Counted from the stretch's first letter, positions 45,368 through 54,501 are shown. The stretch: 64,000 nt of DNA from Paenibacillus piscarius (GCF_022234545.1 NZ_JAIEUI010000019.1:1-64000); one strand, 5' to 3'. Translations and numbers: made by a program. The notes: a model not told the origin generated them from the letters alone.

Positions 45368-46339
45368 TTGTCAGAACAGACTGCAAGCATTCAGATATCT
45401 TTACAGAACGCCGGCGAGGCGCAGGCCTTATTCGGCCCTCAGGATGGATTCCTGAAGATTATCGAAAAAGAAATCCCGGCAGTGATCGACTCCCGGGAAG
45501 CTGAAATTACGATACGCGGCGCGCAGCGGGAAGTGGACATGCTGGGCCAGCTGTTCAATGTGCTGCTGTCGCTGGTCCGTGGTGGTTACCTGTTAAGTGA
45601 ACGCGATGTACACTACGCCGTGGAGCTGGCGAAGGATTTCCGCGCTGACCAGCTGCTTGACTTGTTCAAGGGTGAAATTACGACCACCTTCCGCGGCAAA
45701 CCGATCCGCGTCAAGACGATCGGCCAGAAGCATTATGTGACCACGATCAAGAAGCGTGATATCGTCTTCGGGATCGGCCCGGCGGGCACCGGCAAGACTT
45801 ATCTGGCCGTAGTCCTTGCAGTAGCCGCGCTGAAGGAAGGCTCGGTCAAGCGCATCGTACTGACGCGTCCGGCGGTAGAGGCCGGGGAGAACCTGGGCTT
45901 CCTGCCGGGCGATTTGCAGGAGAAGGTGGATCCGTATCTCCGGCCGCTCTACGACGCCTTATACGACGTTATGGGGCCGGATCAGGTGGCCAAGGCGCTG
46001 GAGCGCGGACTGATTGAGATTGCGCCGCTTGCCTATATGCGCGGGCGGACGCTGGAGGATGCTTTTATTATCCTTGACGAAGCCCAGAATACCACGCCAG
46101 AGCAAATGAAAATGTTCCTCACCCGGCTGGGCTTCGGCTCCAAGATGGTCATCACGGGCGATGTGACCCAGATTGACCTGCCGCGCGGCAAGAAGTCAGG
46201 GCTGATCGAAGCCACGGCGATATTATCCGGCATTGAGGAGCTTGGTTTTGTGTATTTTGCAGAACAGGACGTTGTCCGCCATTCCCTTGTGCAGAGAATT
46301 ATCGTTGCCTATGACCGCGCTGCCGAAAACCTTCAATAA
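45368..46339 (+). CDS. phoH: PhoH family ATPase
   Basis: 323 residues. P-loop ATPase with Walker A GPAGTGKTYLAV (about 138) and Walker B FIILDEAQNTTPEQMKMFLTRLG (about 233). Start is a TTG about ten bases after GAGGAG. PhoH/YbeZ proteins work next to YbeY in rRNA processing, and ybeY is two genes downstream. Confidence 0.94.
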   Translation: MSEQTASIQISLQNAGEAQALFGPQDGFLKIIEKEIPAVIDSREAEITIRGAQREVDMLGQLFNVLLSLVRGGYLLSERDVHYAVELAKDFRADQLLDLFKGEITTTFRGKPIRVKTIGQKHYVTTIKKRDIVFGIGPAGTGKTYLAVVLAVAALKEGSVKRIVLTRPAVEAGENLGFLPGDLQEKVDPYLRPLYDALYDVMGPDQVAKALERGLIEIAPLAYMRGRTLEDAFIILDEAQNTTPEQMKMFLTRLGFGSKMVITGDVTQIDLPRGKKSGLIEATAILSGIEELGFVYFAEQDVVRHSLVQRIIVAYDRAAENLQ

Positions 46340-46356
46340 CAAAGGGGATTGTCTTC

Positions 46357-48606
46357 ATGGCCTCCAAGCAACCATCGAAATTAAGCGGATTTGTATATAG
46401 CACCAGCGGATGGAAGTATAGTGCGGTTTCGCGCTATGCTCTTTTCCTGTTATTGGGGTTAGTATTCTACTTCAGCCTGTCCTCTGATCTGCTGCCGAAG
46501 AAGTATGATATCAAAGAGGGGACACGCAGCGCGAAGGAGATTACAGCACCCAAGCAGATCCTGGACACCAATGCCAAGCTGAAAGCTCAGGAAGCGGCAG
46601 CTGAGAATGTGCCCAACCGGTATGCGATTATACCGATGCGCTCCGAGAATCTCGTAACCATGCTGCTAGACCGGATTGACGGGCTCAACCAGGATGACAC
46701 GATCTCGAAGAGCGAGAAGACGAAGATCTACCGGGAGGAAATTCCGCGCCGTGCCAACGACTTCATCCTTAATTTCGTGGCTGCCAGCTCCAAGGCCGGA
46801 ACGTATTCCGAGCATCTGCTGGATGAAATGCAGTCCGTGATCCAGGATCAGGCGTATGTGATTCCCGAAGAGACTTATATCAAGATTCCCCGGCTGACCT
46901 CTCAGGATATCATCGAGATGAAGCCAGTGGCCCGGGATATTGTCACCAAGCTGATGAATGACCAGATTACCGATGCCCAGACCGCGCGCGCCAAGGTGGC
47001 TGAACAGGTCAGCGTGAGTTCACTGGGCCAGCGTACCGCCCGTGAGGTGGTGCAGGAGCTGGTGCGGCTGGTCATCACCGCCAACAAGTTCTATGACGAG
47101 GATGCCACCAAGGAAGCGAAGGTGCAGGCCCGTCAGAATACGCCGGATGTGTTCATTGAGCAGGGCGATGTGCTGGTTGCCAAGAACCAGGAGATTACCC
47201 CTGAGCTGTATAAGCTGCTGGACGAGAACGGCCTGTTGAGCAAGGAAGTCAACTATTGGCCGCAATTGGGGCTGTTCCTGCTCTCCGCCCTGCTGTCCTT
47301 TGGCCTGCTGACCTTCATCCGCTATAACGGTGGAGCCTCGGGTTTCAAGTATAATAACTCCCAGCTGCTAATGCTGGTACTGGTCTTTATCATAACCATT
47401 ATTATGATGAAGCTGACCGCCTTCCTGCAGACCGATGTCCGGACCTATATCGGCTACCTGGCTCCAGTCGCGCTAGGCGCAATGCTGATCTCCATGCTGC
47501 TGGATATGACGCTGGCTTATTTCTGCTCGATTCTGTTCAGTGTCCTGGCCAGCATTCTTCTGAATGTGCAGCAGAACACGGTGTTCGACTTCACCTTCGG
47601 ATTCTTCGCTCTGATTGTGAGCTATGTCGCCATCTTCTCCACCCACCGTGCGGGGCAGCGCTCTACGCTTCTGAAGGGCGGGATTATGGTGTCCTTGTTC
47701 GGCTGCCTGACAGTTGCCATCCTGACCATGCTGGGCGGCGGCGTGTGGAACGAGACCTCCACCCTGTATGCCCTGGGCTTCTCCTTCGCCGGAGGCTTGC
47801 TGACGGCCGTCCTCGTCATTGGGCTGATGCCTTTCTTCGAGGTGACATTCGGCATTCTGTCGGCGCTGAAGCTCGTTGAATTGTCGAACCCGAACCATCC
47901 GCTGCTGCGCAAGCTGCTCACCGAGACGCCGGGAACCTATCATCATAGCGTGATGGTTGGCAATTTGTCCGAGGCGGCGGCTGAGGCAATTGGTGCGGAC
48001 GGGCTGCTCTGCCGCGTAGGCTCGTATTATCACGATATCGGCAAGACGAAGCGGCCGTTCTATTTCATTGAGAACCAGAACAATATGGAGAATCCGCATG
48101 ATTCGATTGAGCCGAAGCTGAGCAAATCGATCATCGTGGCCCACGCCCGCGACGGGGTGGAGATGCAGAAGGAATACAAGCTGCCGAAGCCGATCCGCGA
48201 TATTGCGGAGCAGCATCACGGCACGACGTTCCTGCATTATTTTTATCATAAGGCATTGAAGCTTGCAGAGGAAAAAGGGGTGGAGCCAGACTTCACCGAG
48301 GAGGATTTCCGTTATCCCGGACCAAAGGCGCAGTCAAAGGAATCTGCAGTGGTCGGAATCGCCGACAGTGTGGAGGCCGCAGTCCGTTCGCTCCGCAAGC
48401 CTACGGTAGTGCAGGTGGAGACGATGATCGAGAAGATTATCAAAAGCCGGCTGGATGACCATCAGTTCGATGAATGCGACCTGACGCTCAAGGAGCTGGA
48501 TATTATCTCCCGTACTCTCAAAGAGACGGTGATGGGGATCTTCCATTCCCGGATCGAATATCCCGAGGATGTGCGCAAGCCCAAAAAAGAGGAAGGGGCC
48601 AGTTAA
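46357..48606 (+). CDS. 7TM receptor with HD hydrolase domain (YqfF/PgpH)
   Basis: 749 residues. N-terminal membrane helix (about 25-48), a large extracellular 7TMR-HDED domain (about 50-300), seven membrane helices (about 305-495), then a cytosolic HD domain with HHSVMVGNLSEAAAEAIGADG and YYHDIGK. Members such as PgpH hydrolyse cyclic di-AMP. ATG after AAAGGGGA. Canonical position between phoH and ybeY. Confidence 0.94.
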   Translation: MASKQPSKLSGFVYSTSGWKYSAVSRYALFLLLGLVFYFSLSSDLLPKKYDIKEGTRSAKEITAPKQILDTNAKLKAQEAAAENVPNRYAIIPMRSENLVTMLLDRIDGLNQDDTISKSEKTKIYREEIPRRANDFILNFVAASSKAGTYSEHLLDEMQSVIQDQAYVIPEETYIKIPRLTSQDIIEMKPVARDIVTKLMNDQITDAQTARAKVAEQVSVSSLGQRTAREVVQELVRLVITANKFYDEDATKEAKVQARQNTPDVFIEQGDVLVAKNQEITPELYKLLDENGLLSKEVNYWPQLGLFLLSALLSFGLLTFIRYNGGASGFKYNNSQLLMLVLVFIITIIMMKLTAFLQTDVRTYIGYLAPVALGAMLISMLLDMTLAYFCSILFSVLASILLNVQQNTVFDFTFGFFALIVSYVAIFSTHRAGQRSTLLKGGIMVSLFGCLTVAILTMLGGGVWNETSTLYALGFSFAGGLLTAVLVIGLMPFFEVTFGILSALKLVELSNPNHPLLRKLLTETPGTYHHSVMVGNLSEAAAEAIGADGLLCRVGSYYHDIGKTKRPFYFIENQNNMENPHDSIEPKLSKSIIVAHARDGVEMQKEYKLPKPIRDIAEQHHGTTFLHYFYHKALKLAEEKGVEPDFTEEDFRYPGPKAQSKESAVVGIADSVEAAVRSLRKPTVVQVETMIEKIIKSRLDDHQFDECDLTLKELDIISRTLKETVMGIFHSRIEYPEDVRKPKKEEGAS

Positions 48607-48607
48607 G

Positions 48608-49108
48608 ATGAGCCTGAGCGTCGTTTGGAACAATGAACAGGAGGATTATGAAATTACCAGCGGACTGATCGGGCTGCTGGAAACGATCCTGCAGAAAGCC
48701 GGGGAGGCGGAAGGGATCGACGAGGGCGAAGTGGACCTGACCTTTGTCAATAATGAACGGATCCATGAGCTGAATCTGGAGTACCGGGGGATTGACCGCC
48801 CGACAGATGTGCTCTCCTTTGCAATGAATGAAGCCGGAGAAGACGAGCTGGAGATCCATTACGGCTTGGCCGGCGAAGACGAAGAGCTGGAGGAAGTGCC
48901 CCATGTGCTGGGGGATATTATTATCTCGGTTACCCGGGCGCAGGAGCAGGCTCAGGAATACGGCCATTCCCTGGAGCGGGAGCTCGGGTTCCTGTTCGTT
49001 CACGGATTCCTGCACTTGCTGGGCTATGACCATCAGGATGCGGAATCGGAAGCGGAAATGATGTCCAAACAGGAGAAGGTTCTGGCTCAGGTCGGGTTGA
49101 CGCGCTAA
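48608..49108 (+). CDS. ybeY: Endoribonuclease YbeY
   Basis: 166 residues, zinc-dependent rRNA-maturation nuclease. The metal motif HGFLHLLGYDH (about 134) and the LNLEYRGIDRPTDVLSF segment are diagnostic. ATG 48608 follows GAAGGGG and starts one base after the yqfF stop region. TAATG junction with dgkA. Confidence 0.96.
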   Translation: MSLSVVWNNEQEDYEITSGLIGLLETILQKAGEAEGIDEGEVDLTFVNNERIHELNLEYRGIDRPTDVLSFAMNEAGEDELEIHYGLAGEDEELEEVPHVLGDIIISVTRAQEQAQEYGHSLERELGFLFVHGFLHLLGYDHQDAESEAEMMSKQEKVLAQVGLTR

Positions 49109-49503
49109 TGGTCAAAAATACGGCGGCAGGCCACAAAAAATTCTGGCACTCCTTCCGGTTTGCAGCGCACGGCATTGCCGCGGCATTCAAATCGGAGCTG
49201 AATATGAAGGTGCATAGCTGTTTCGCTGTTCTGGTGCTGGCCGCCGCCGCGGTGTTCCGGCTTCCCCCGTCCAGCTGGATGCTGCTGCTGCTGGCCATTA
49301 CTCTGGTGCTGGCGGCGGAGCTGCTGAATACGGCGGTTGAGGCGACGATCGACCTGGTCTCGCCCGAGATTCATCCCTTGGCGAAGAAGGCCAAAGATAC
49401 CGCCGCAGGCGCTGTCCTTTTAGCGGCGGTGTTTGCCGTGATTACGGGGATTTATGTTTTTTATCATCCCGTGATGGACTGGATCACAGGACTTATGTCA
49501 TAA
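49108..49503 (+). CDS. dgkA: Diacylglycerol kinase family protein (undecaprenol kinase type)
   Basis: 131 residues, three membrane helices. The signature AAELLNTAVEATIDLVSPEIHPLAKKAKDTAAGAVLL is split here across about 71-110, with catalytic Glu in LLNTAVE. Gram-positive members phosphorylate undecaprenol for wall synthesis. Its ATG shares the last A of the ybeY TAA stop. I quote the motif in prose because it is long: AAELLNTAVEATIDL then HPLAKKAKDTAAGAVL. Confidence 0.93.
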   Translation: MVKNTAAGHKKFWHSFRFAAHGIAAAFKSELNMKVHSCFAVLVLAAAAVFRLPPSSWMLLLLAITLVLAAELLNTAVEATIDLVSPEIHPLAKKAKDTAAGAVLLAAVFAVITGIYVFYHPVMDWITGLMS

Positions 49504-49579
49504 TCAGTTTACAACTTCAGCTTGGAGAAGAGGCGGACCCGCTTTGTGCGCTCCGTCATCTTTCATTAGGGGGATTACG

Positions 49580-49999
49580 ATGGATGCAGCTTATCTGCTT
49601 CAGGAAGCAATCAAGGCCAGAGCCAATGCATATATACCGTATTCCCGCTTCGGGGTAGGCGCTGCGCTGCTGGATCAGGACGGCAAAGTCCACCACGGCT
49701 GCAATATTGAGAATGCCGCTTACGGTCCGACCAACTGCGGCGAACGGACAGCCATGTTCCGAGCAATAGCAGACGGTCATAAGCCCGGAACGTTCAAGGC
49801 TATCGCGGTCGTGGCCGACACGGAAGGTCCCGTCTCGCCTTGCGGCGTCTGCCGGCAGGTGATGGTGGAGCTGTGCGGCCCCGACATGCCGGTCATTCTC
49901 GGTAACCTGAAGGGCGATATTGTGGAGACTACGGTGCGCGACCTGCTCCCCGGCGCCTTCGGCCCCGCTGATCTGGCGCAGGGACAGAGTGCGGAGTAG
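49580..49999 (+). CDS. cdd: Cytidine deaminase
   Basis: 139 residues, converts cytidine and deoxycytidine to the uridine forms in pyrimidine salvage. Zinc and catalytic motifs GCNIENAAYGPTNCGERTA (Cys and Glu around 54-60) and PCGVCRQVM (Cys pair near 87). ATG 49580 after TAGGGGG. In Bacillus era follows directly; here a 1.2-kb repeat-rich gap intervenes. Confidence 0.95.
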   Translation: MDAAYLLQEAIKARANAYIPYSRFGVGAALLDQDGKVHHGCNIENAAYGPTNCGERTAMFRAIADGHKPGTFKAIAVVADTEGPVSPCGVCRQVMVELCGPDMPVILGNLKGDIVETTVRDLLPGAFGPADLAQGQSAE

Positions 50000-50108
50000 G
50001 GTAACAGGTTGGAACGGGGATAAGGACCGCAACATATTGCTGCTGTTGGACACTCTACTGTATAACGTACATTAGATTGTGCCCGAAGTTGGAGGCAAGA
50101 TAGGTTCT

Positions 50109-50888
50109 GTTGTATTTCGTGCAATTGAAAATGGGAAATAACCTGTTTATGGCCTGTTTGCAGCAAATCTGCTGTACAAAATACAATAGAACCGTTAAAA
50201 AACCTTGGATTTGCTAATTCTGCTGCACAAAATACAATTACTCGGTGTGAGTGTGAGTGTGAGTGTGAGTGTGAGTGTGAGTGTGAGTGTGCGTGTGCGT
50301 GTGCGTGTGCGTGTGCGTGTGCGTGTGCGTGTGCGTGTGCGTGTGCGTGTGTGGGCGCGGAACGGGTGCATTTGCAGGGACATATGCCAGGTGAGCGTTC
50401 CGGTATGAGTGTGAGTGTGAGTGTGAGTGTGAGTGTGCTGGTGTGAATGGGGATGCGTTTGCAAGCGCGAGGCCGTGGCCGGGATGGGGTTCGGGTTCCC
50501 AACTAATCATCTGCGCCGCAGTCAAGCGTGTTCCCGCAGGGAACGGCAAGCGCTCCGTGCTCCAAAGTTCCTGCGCCGCGTGAAACTCCGGCTACCCGCC
50601 ACAAATTCGCGCCGCGTGAAGCGCCAGACAACCGCCCATCCCAGTCGCCGTAGTCCGGGTTGTTCCCTCAAGGATCACAAGCGCTACGGATGCCGGAGTT
50701 AAATGTATATTGTACAACTAACTTTCCACTATTCCCGCCAAAAGTTGATTTAAGTGTAAATTGTACAACTACATTTTTCAGATATCGCCGACAGTGACTA
50801 TGCTGAGGAAAATAGATGTATGATTTACAACTAAACTGCTAGAACCGCTAATTTGGAGCAGAATAAGTGTACAAAATACAATTAAGCT
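50109..50888. repeat. Dispersed ~18-bp TGTA(N)TACAA(C/T)TA elements, seven copies
   Basis: Copies near 50109 (inverted), 50172, 50223, 50703, 50753, 50816 and 50868. Typical members are GTACAAAATACAATTA, GTAAATTGTACAACTA and GTATATTGTACAACTA. Several are accompanied by (C)TAGAACCG(C/T)TAA. Short palindromic character, no coding role seen. Confidence 0.6.
50245..50438 (+). repeat. Hexanucleotide microsatellite (GTGTGA)7(GTGTGC)10 plus a second short tract
   Basis: 50245-50286 is seven GTGTGA, 50287-50346 is ten GTGTGC, both perfect. After a 56-base interruption, 50403-50438 has GTATGA, four GTGTGA and one GTGTGC. The GTGTGC tract is 60 bases of strictly alternating purine-pyrimidine. Confidence 0.95.
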
Positions 50889-51086
50889 AGTAGTTAGTTG
50901 TTAAAGTAGTCAGTTGTTAAAGTAACCAGTCTCTTATGCACCGCAGTCAAGCGTGTTCCCGCAGGGAACGGCAAGCGCTCCGTGCTCCAAAGTTCTGCGC
51001 CGCGTGAAACGCCAGCCAACCGCCATTACCAGGCGCCGTAGTCAAGCGTGTTCCCGCAGGGAACGGCAAGCGCTCATGCTCCATAA
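50516..51086 (+). repeat. REP-like palindromic elements, four copies
   Basis: Copies at 50516-50586 and 50941-51010 are identical except for one base over ~70. A shorter copy is at 51036-51084 and a degenerate one at 50648-50691. The core GTGTTCCCGCAGGGAAC folds as a hairpin inside an outer AGCG/CGCT pairing. Confidence 0.85.
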
Positions 51087-51155
51087 ACTCCTTCCCGCGC
51101 CAAACGCTGCGCCCACGCTACTTCCGGGTGTCCAGAGGGCCGGGGCCCTTGGGGT

Positions 51156-51173
51156 CCCCCTTGGCGAAGGGGG
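51156..51173 (+). repeat. CCCCCTT/AAGGGGG hairpin before era
   Basis: Seven-base perfect stem with GGCG loop, followed by ATTTAGGGGGAT. Resembles the G-rich repeat found scattered in several bacterial genomes. No T-run, so not a standard terminator; it lies 62 bases from the era start. Confidence 0.6.
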
Positions 51174-51235
51174 ATTTAGGGGGATCGAAAATCGCTTTTG
51201 ACCAAGTTGTTAGACCCATTAGGAAGGAAGATCAT

Positions 51236-52129
51236 ATGAAATTCAAATCAGGGTTTGTCGCCATTATCGGCAGACCAAACGTAGGTAAATCAACACTCAT
51301 GAACCAGGTAATCGGCCAGAAGATCGCGATCATGTCGGACAAGCCGCAGACCACCCGCAACAAAATTCACGGGGTGTATACGGCGAATAACTCACAGATT
51401 GTATTCCTGGACACCCCGGGTATCCATAAAAGACAGTCCAAGCTGGGCGACTACATGAACCAGACGGCGATGAGCACGCTGCATGAAGTGGAGGCGGTGC
51501 TGTTCCTGGTGGATGCCTCGGAAGGGATGGGCGGCGGTGACCGGTTTATTGCCGAGCAGCTAAGCTCCGTCGAGACACCGGTAATTCTGGTGATGAACAA
51601 AATTGACAAGATTGAGCCGGATGAACTGCTTCCGATGATCACTGAATACAATAAGCTGCACGAGTTTGCCGAGATTGTGCCTATTTCCGCCAAGCTGGGC
51701 AACAATGTCAATACACTGCTGGAGCAGGTACAGAAATATCTGCCGGAAGGTCCGCAATATTACCCGGATGACCAGATTACTGACCACCCGGAGCAGTTCG
51801 TCTGCGCGGAGCTGATCCGCGAGAAGATTCTGCATCTGACCCGGGAAGAGGTGCCGCATTCCATCGCGGTGGCGATTGAGGATATGAAGGTGGAGCCGAA
51901 TGGGGTGGTGCATATTTCCGCGGTTATTTTTGTGGAGCGCGATTCCCAGAAGGGGATTATTATCGGCAAGCAGGGGGCCATGCTGAAAGAGGTGGGCCGC
52001 CGGGCGCGGACGGATATTGAGAATCTGCTGGGCTCGAAGATTTTCCTGGAGCTATGGGTGAAGGTGAAAAAAGACTGGCGCAATCAGGACCGCGTGCTGC
52101 GGGATTTGGGCTTCCACAAGGATCAATAA
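51236..52129 (+). CDS. era: GTPase Era
   Basis: 297 residues, ribosome-assembly GTPase that binds the 16S 3' end. G1 GRPNVGKST, G3 DTPGIHK, G4 NKID, and a C-terminal KH domain with IIIGKQGAMLKEVGRRAR. ATG 51236 follows AGGAAGGAAG. Begins the era-yqzL-recO run. Confidence 0.97.
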   Translation: MKFKSGFVAIIGRPNVGKSTLMNQVIGQKIAIMSDKPQTTRNKIHGVYTANNSQIVFLDTPGIHKRQSKLGDYMNQTAMSTLHEVEAVLFLVDASEGMGGGDRFIAEQLSSVETPVILVMNKIDKIEPDELLPMITEYNKLHEFAEIVPISAKLGNNVNTLLEQVQKYLPEGPQYYPDDQITDHPEQFVCAELIREKILHLTREEVPHSIAVAIEDMKVEPNGVVHISAVIFVERDSQKGIIIGKQGAMLKEVGRRARTDIENLLGSKIFLELWVKVKKDWRNQDRVLRDLGFHKDQ

Positions 52130-52234
52130 AACTGAACACGGCAGTGCTGGCAGGAATTGCACGGATAGATCCTACAGCATCGCACATCCTATTTTCGAAG
52201 AGACATCGTGTTTCCGAAGAGAGGATGAATACGA

Positions 52235-52378
52235 ATGCGGAATTTTTCGTGGAAGTATTTTGCAATGACTGGAGATCTCGATGCGTATTTGCTGTACAGG
52301 GAAGCTGGAGATTCGCCGGAGAGCAGCAGTCCGCTGCCGGCGGAGGAAGAGATGAGTATTGATGAAGAAGCGCAATAA
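52235..52378 (+). CDS. yqzL: YqzL family small protein
   Basis: 47 residues (MRNFSWKYFAMTGDLDAYLL ...), matching the short YqzL family that sits between era and recO in Bacillales. GAGAGG site ten bases upstream. Function unknown. The rest is acidic. Confidence 0.85.
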   Translation: MRNFSWKYFAMTGDLDAYLLYREAGDSPESSSPLPAEEEMSIDEEAQ

Positions 52379-52414
52379 GGACTGGTTGCTGGCCGAGTGG
52401 TTGGGGGAAGAGGC

Positions 52415-53170
52415 ATGTTATACAGGGTGGAAGGGATCGTCATCCGCAGCATGGACTACGGTGAGGGGAACGCGATTGTTACGCTTTGCACCGAGAACGC
52501 GGGTAAAGTAGGGGTTCTGGTCCGGGGCGCCAAAAAGGTCAAAAGCCGCCATGCTGCCCTGATCCAGCTGTTCACAACCGGAGAGTTCGTGTTCTTCCGC
52601 AATAACGGGGGACTGGGAACACTGAATGCCGGAGAGATTACGAAATCCCATCATGCCCTGCGCGAGGATCTGGTCAAGGCGGCCTATGCCTCCTATGCCT
52701 GCGAGCTGCTCGACCGGGTGCTGCATGATGAAGAGACGGGCAGCTTCTGGTTCCGTCAGCTCAGCGCCTGCCTGAATGCGCTGGAAGAAGACAAGGAGCC
52801 CGGCATCATTCTAAATGTATTTGAGATGAAGGTGCTTCAGGCGGCGGGATACGGACCGCAGCTGGAAGACTGCATTGCCTGCGGCCAGGAGAAGCCGGAT
52901 GAAGAGCTGCGGATCAGTCCCCGTCTGGGCGGGGTGTTATGCCGCAGCTGCCGGCATAATGATCCTCCGGCGATGGAGATTTCACCGCGTGCCCTGAAGC
53001 TGCTGCGCGTCTTTGCAAGGCTGGACCTGACAAGGCTCGGCAATGTAGATGTGAAGCCGGAGACCCGCGCCGAGCTGAAGAAGATCATGCGGGCATTCAT
53101 GGATTACCAGCTTGGGCTGAAGCTGAAGTCGCAGAGCTTCCTGGACCAGCTGGATAAATACAATATTTGA
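52415..53170 (+). CDS. recO: DNA repair protein RecO
   Basis: 251 residues. N-terminal OB fold (YRVEGIVIRSMDYGEGNAIVTLCTENAGK) and a helical domain with a four-Cys zinc site (CIACGQ and CRSCR, about 152-178). Loads RecA through RecF/RecR and anneals ssDNA. ATG 52415 after GGGGGAAGAGG. Confidence 0.96.
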   Translation: MLYRVEGIVIRSMDYGEGNAIVTLCTENAGKVGVLVRGAKKVKSRHAALIQLFTTGEFVFFRNNGGLGTLNAGEITKSHHALREDLVKAAYASYACELLDRVLHDEETGSFWFRQLSACLNALEEDKEPGIILNVFEMKVLQAAGYGPQLEDCIACGQEKPDEELRISPRLGGVLCRSCRHNDPPAMEISPRALKLLRVFARLDLTRLGNVDVKPETRAELKKIMRAFMDYQLGLKLKSQSFLDQLDKYNI

Positions 53171-53214
53171 CGAAACGCGAAATATCCGTTACTATAAGTT
53201 CAGTTTCATTTTTA

Positions 53215-53478
53215 TAACATAGCTGCGTTTGGCTCTGGCTATCAGAGAGCGTGCAGGGATCGGGAAAGTAATGAACAGGATGGCCGCATCAGCGAGCCGG
53301 GGAGAGTGGAAGCCCGGCGGGACAACGTTCATGAACAGGGCACCCGGGAGTACGGAAGCGGCAGCATGAAAAGTGGATTTCGCGCAGCGTAATCAAGTAG
53401 GGTGGAACCGCGGGAGAAGAATGTAGAGCTCTCGTCCCTATGTCTGTATAACAGGCATGGGGGCGGGAGCTTTTTGAT
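53215..53478 (+). promoter_or_regulatory. T-box riboswitch, glycine type
   Basis: The T-box core AGGGTGGAACCGCGG lies at 53399-53413. Its TGGA would pair with a tRNA whose discriminator is U, as in tRNA-Gly. A candidate GGC specifier followed by A is at 53339-53341. The terminator stem AGCTCTCGTCCC/GGGGCGGGAGCT with T5 ends at ~53475. Uncharged tRNA-Gly should open transcription of glyQS. The 5' limit is approximate. Confidence 0.9.
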
Positions 53479-53613
53479 CTGCGGCGGAGATTTTGGAAGG
53501 AATTCCACATGCCGCGTGATATAGAAGCCGGTACCGCCTCCATCGCAGGGCAGCAAGCGTCAGTCACAGGGCAAGAGGCAGTACACACTTGTATAGCGAA
53601 GGAGACGGTAGTT

Positions 53614-54501
53614 ATGAACTTTCAGCAGATGATTCTGACGCTGCAGCAATTCTGGGCCGCCCAGAACTGCATCCTCGTCCAGCCGTATGATACGGAGAAA
53701 GGGGCGGGAACGATGAATCCGATGACATTCCTGCGTTCCCTGGGTCCGGAGCCGTGGAAGGTTGCTTATGTAGAACCATCCCGCCGCCCGTCCGACGGAC
53801 GTTACGGGGAGAACCCGAACCGCTTGTACCAGCATCACCAGTTCCAGGTCATTATCAAGCCTTCTCCGGACAACATTCAAGAGCTCTATCTGGAAAGTCT
53901 GAAGGCACTGGGCGTAGACCCTCTGCTCCATGATGTACGGTTTGTTGAAGATAACTGGGAGAACCCGTCGCTGGGCTGCGCCGGTCTCGGCTGGGAGGTT
54001 TGGCTGGACGGGATGGAAATTACTCAATTTACTTACTTCCAGCAGGTGGGCGGAATTGAAACCAGCCCGGTGGCTGTGGAGATTACGTACGGGATGGAGC
54101 GTCTGGCATCCTACATTCAGGAGAAGGAGAACGTCTTCGATCTGGAGTGGGTGGACGGAATGACTTATGGTGATGTGTTCCATCAGCCGGAGGTTGAGCA
54201 CTCTACGTATACTTTTGAAGTCTCCGATGTCAAAATGCTGTTCACTCTGTTCAATACCTACGAAGAGGAAGCCCGCAGAGCAATGGAGAAGCATCTCGTC
54301 TTCCCGGCCTACGATTATGTGCTGAAGTGCTCGCATACCTTCAACCTGCTGGATGCGCGCGGCGCGATCAGCGTAACCGAACGCACGGGCTTCATTACCA
54401 GAGTCCGTAATCTGGCCCGCAGCGTAGCGGCGACATATCTGGAGGAACGCGAGAAGCTTGGCTTCCCGCTGCTGAAGAAAGAAGGTGCTGACCTTGTCTA
54501 A
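53614..54501 (+). CDS. glyQ: Glycyl-tRNA synthetase alpha chain
   Basis: 295 residues, class II catalytic subunit of the alpha2-beta2 enzyme. NFQQMILTLQQFWAAQNC, GAGTMNPMTFLRSLGPEPW and YVEPSRRPSDGRYGENPNRL are family signatures. ATG 53614 is nine bases after AAGGAG; in-frame upstream starts would extend toward the T-box. Overlaps glyS by eight bases. Confidence 0.97.
   Translation: MNFQQMILTLQQFWAAQNCILVQPYDTEKGAGTMNPMTFLRSLGPEPWKVAYVEPSRRPSDGRYGENPNRLYQHHQFQVIIKPSPDNIQELYLESLKALGVDPLLHDVRFVEDNWENPSLGCAGLGWEVWLDGMEITQFTYFQQVGGIETSPVAVEITYGMERLASYIQEKENVFDLEWVDGMTYGDVFHQPEVEHSTYTFEVSDVKMLFTLFNTYEEEARRAMEKHLVFPAYDYVLKCSHTFNLLDARGAISVTERTGFITRVRNLARSVAATYLEEREKLGFPLLKKEGADLV

Larger units (their letters stand above)
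50000..51235. other. Repeat-rich gap between cdd and era
   Basis: No supportable gene in 1.2 kb inside an otherwise tight operon. The gap holds short TGTA...TACAA elements, a hexanucleotide microsatellite, four hairpin-forming REP-like units and a C5TT/AAG5 hairpin just before era. Open frames through the microsatellite encode only Val-Ser/Val-Arg or Thr-His repeats and lack ribosome sites. Confidence 0.85.

Noticed and set aside
50195..50549. Open frames encoding Val-Ser/Val-Arg or Thr-His repeats
   Set aside because: Direct result of the hexanucleotide microsatellite, open in several frames at once, without start signals.
53509..53613. Longer GlyQ starting at 53509
   Set aside because: The extra 35 residues are not like GlyQ, and the strong ribosome site fits ATG 53614.
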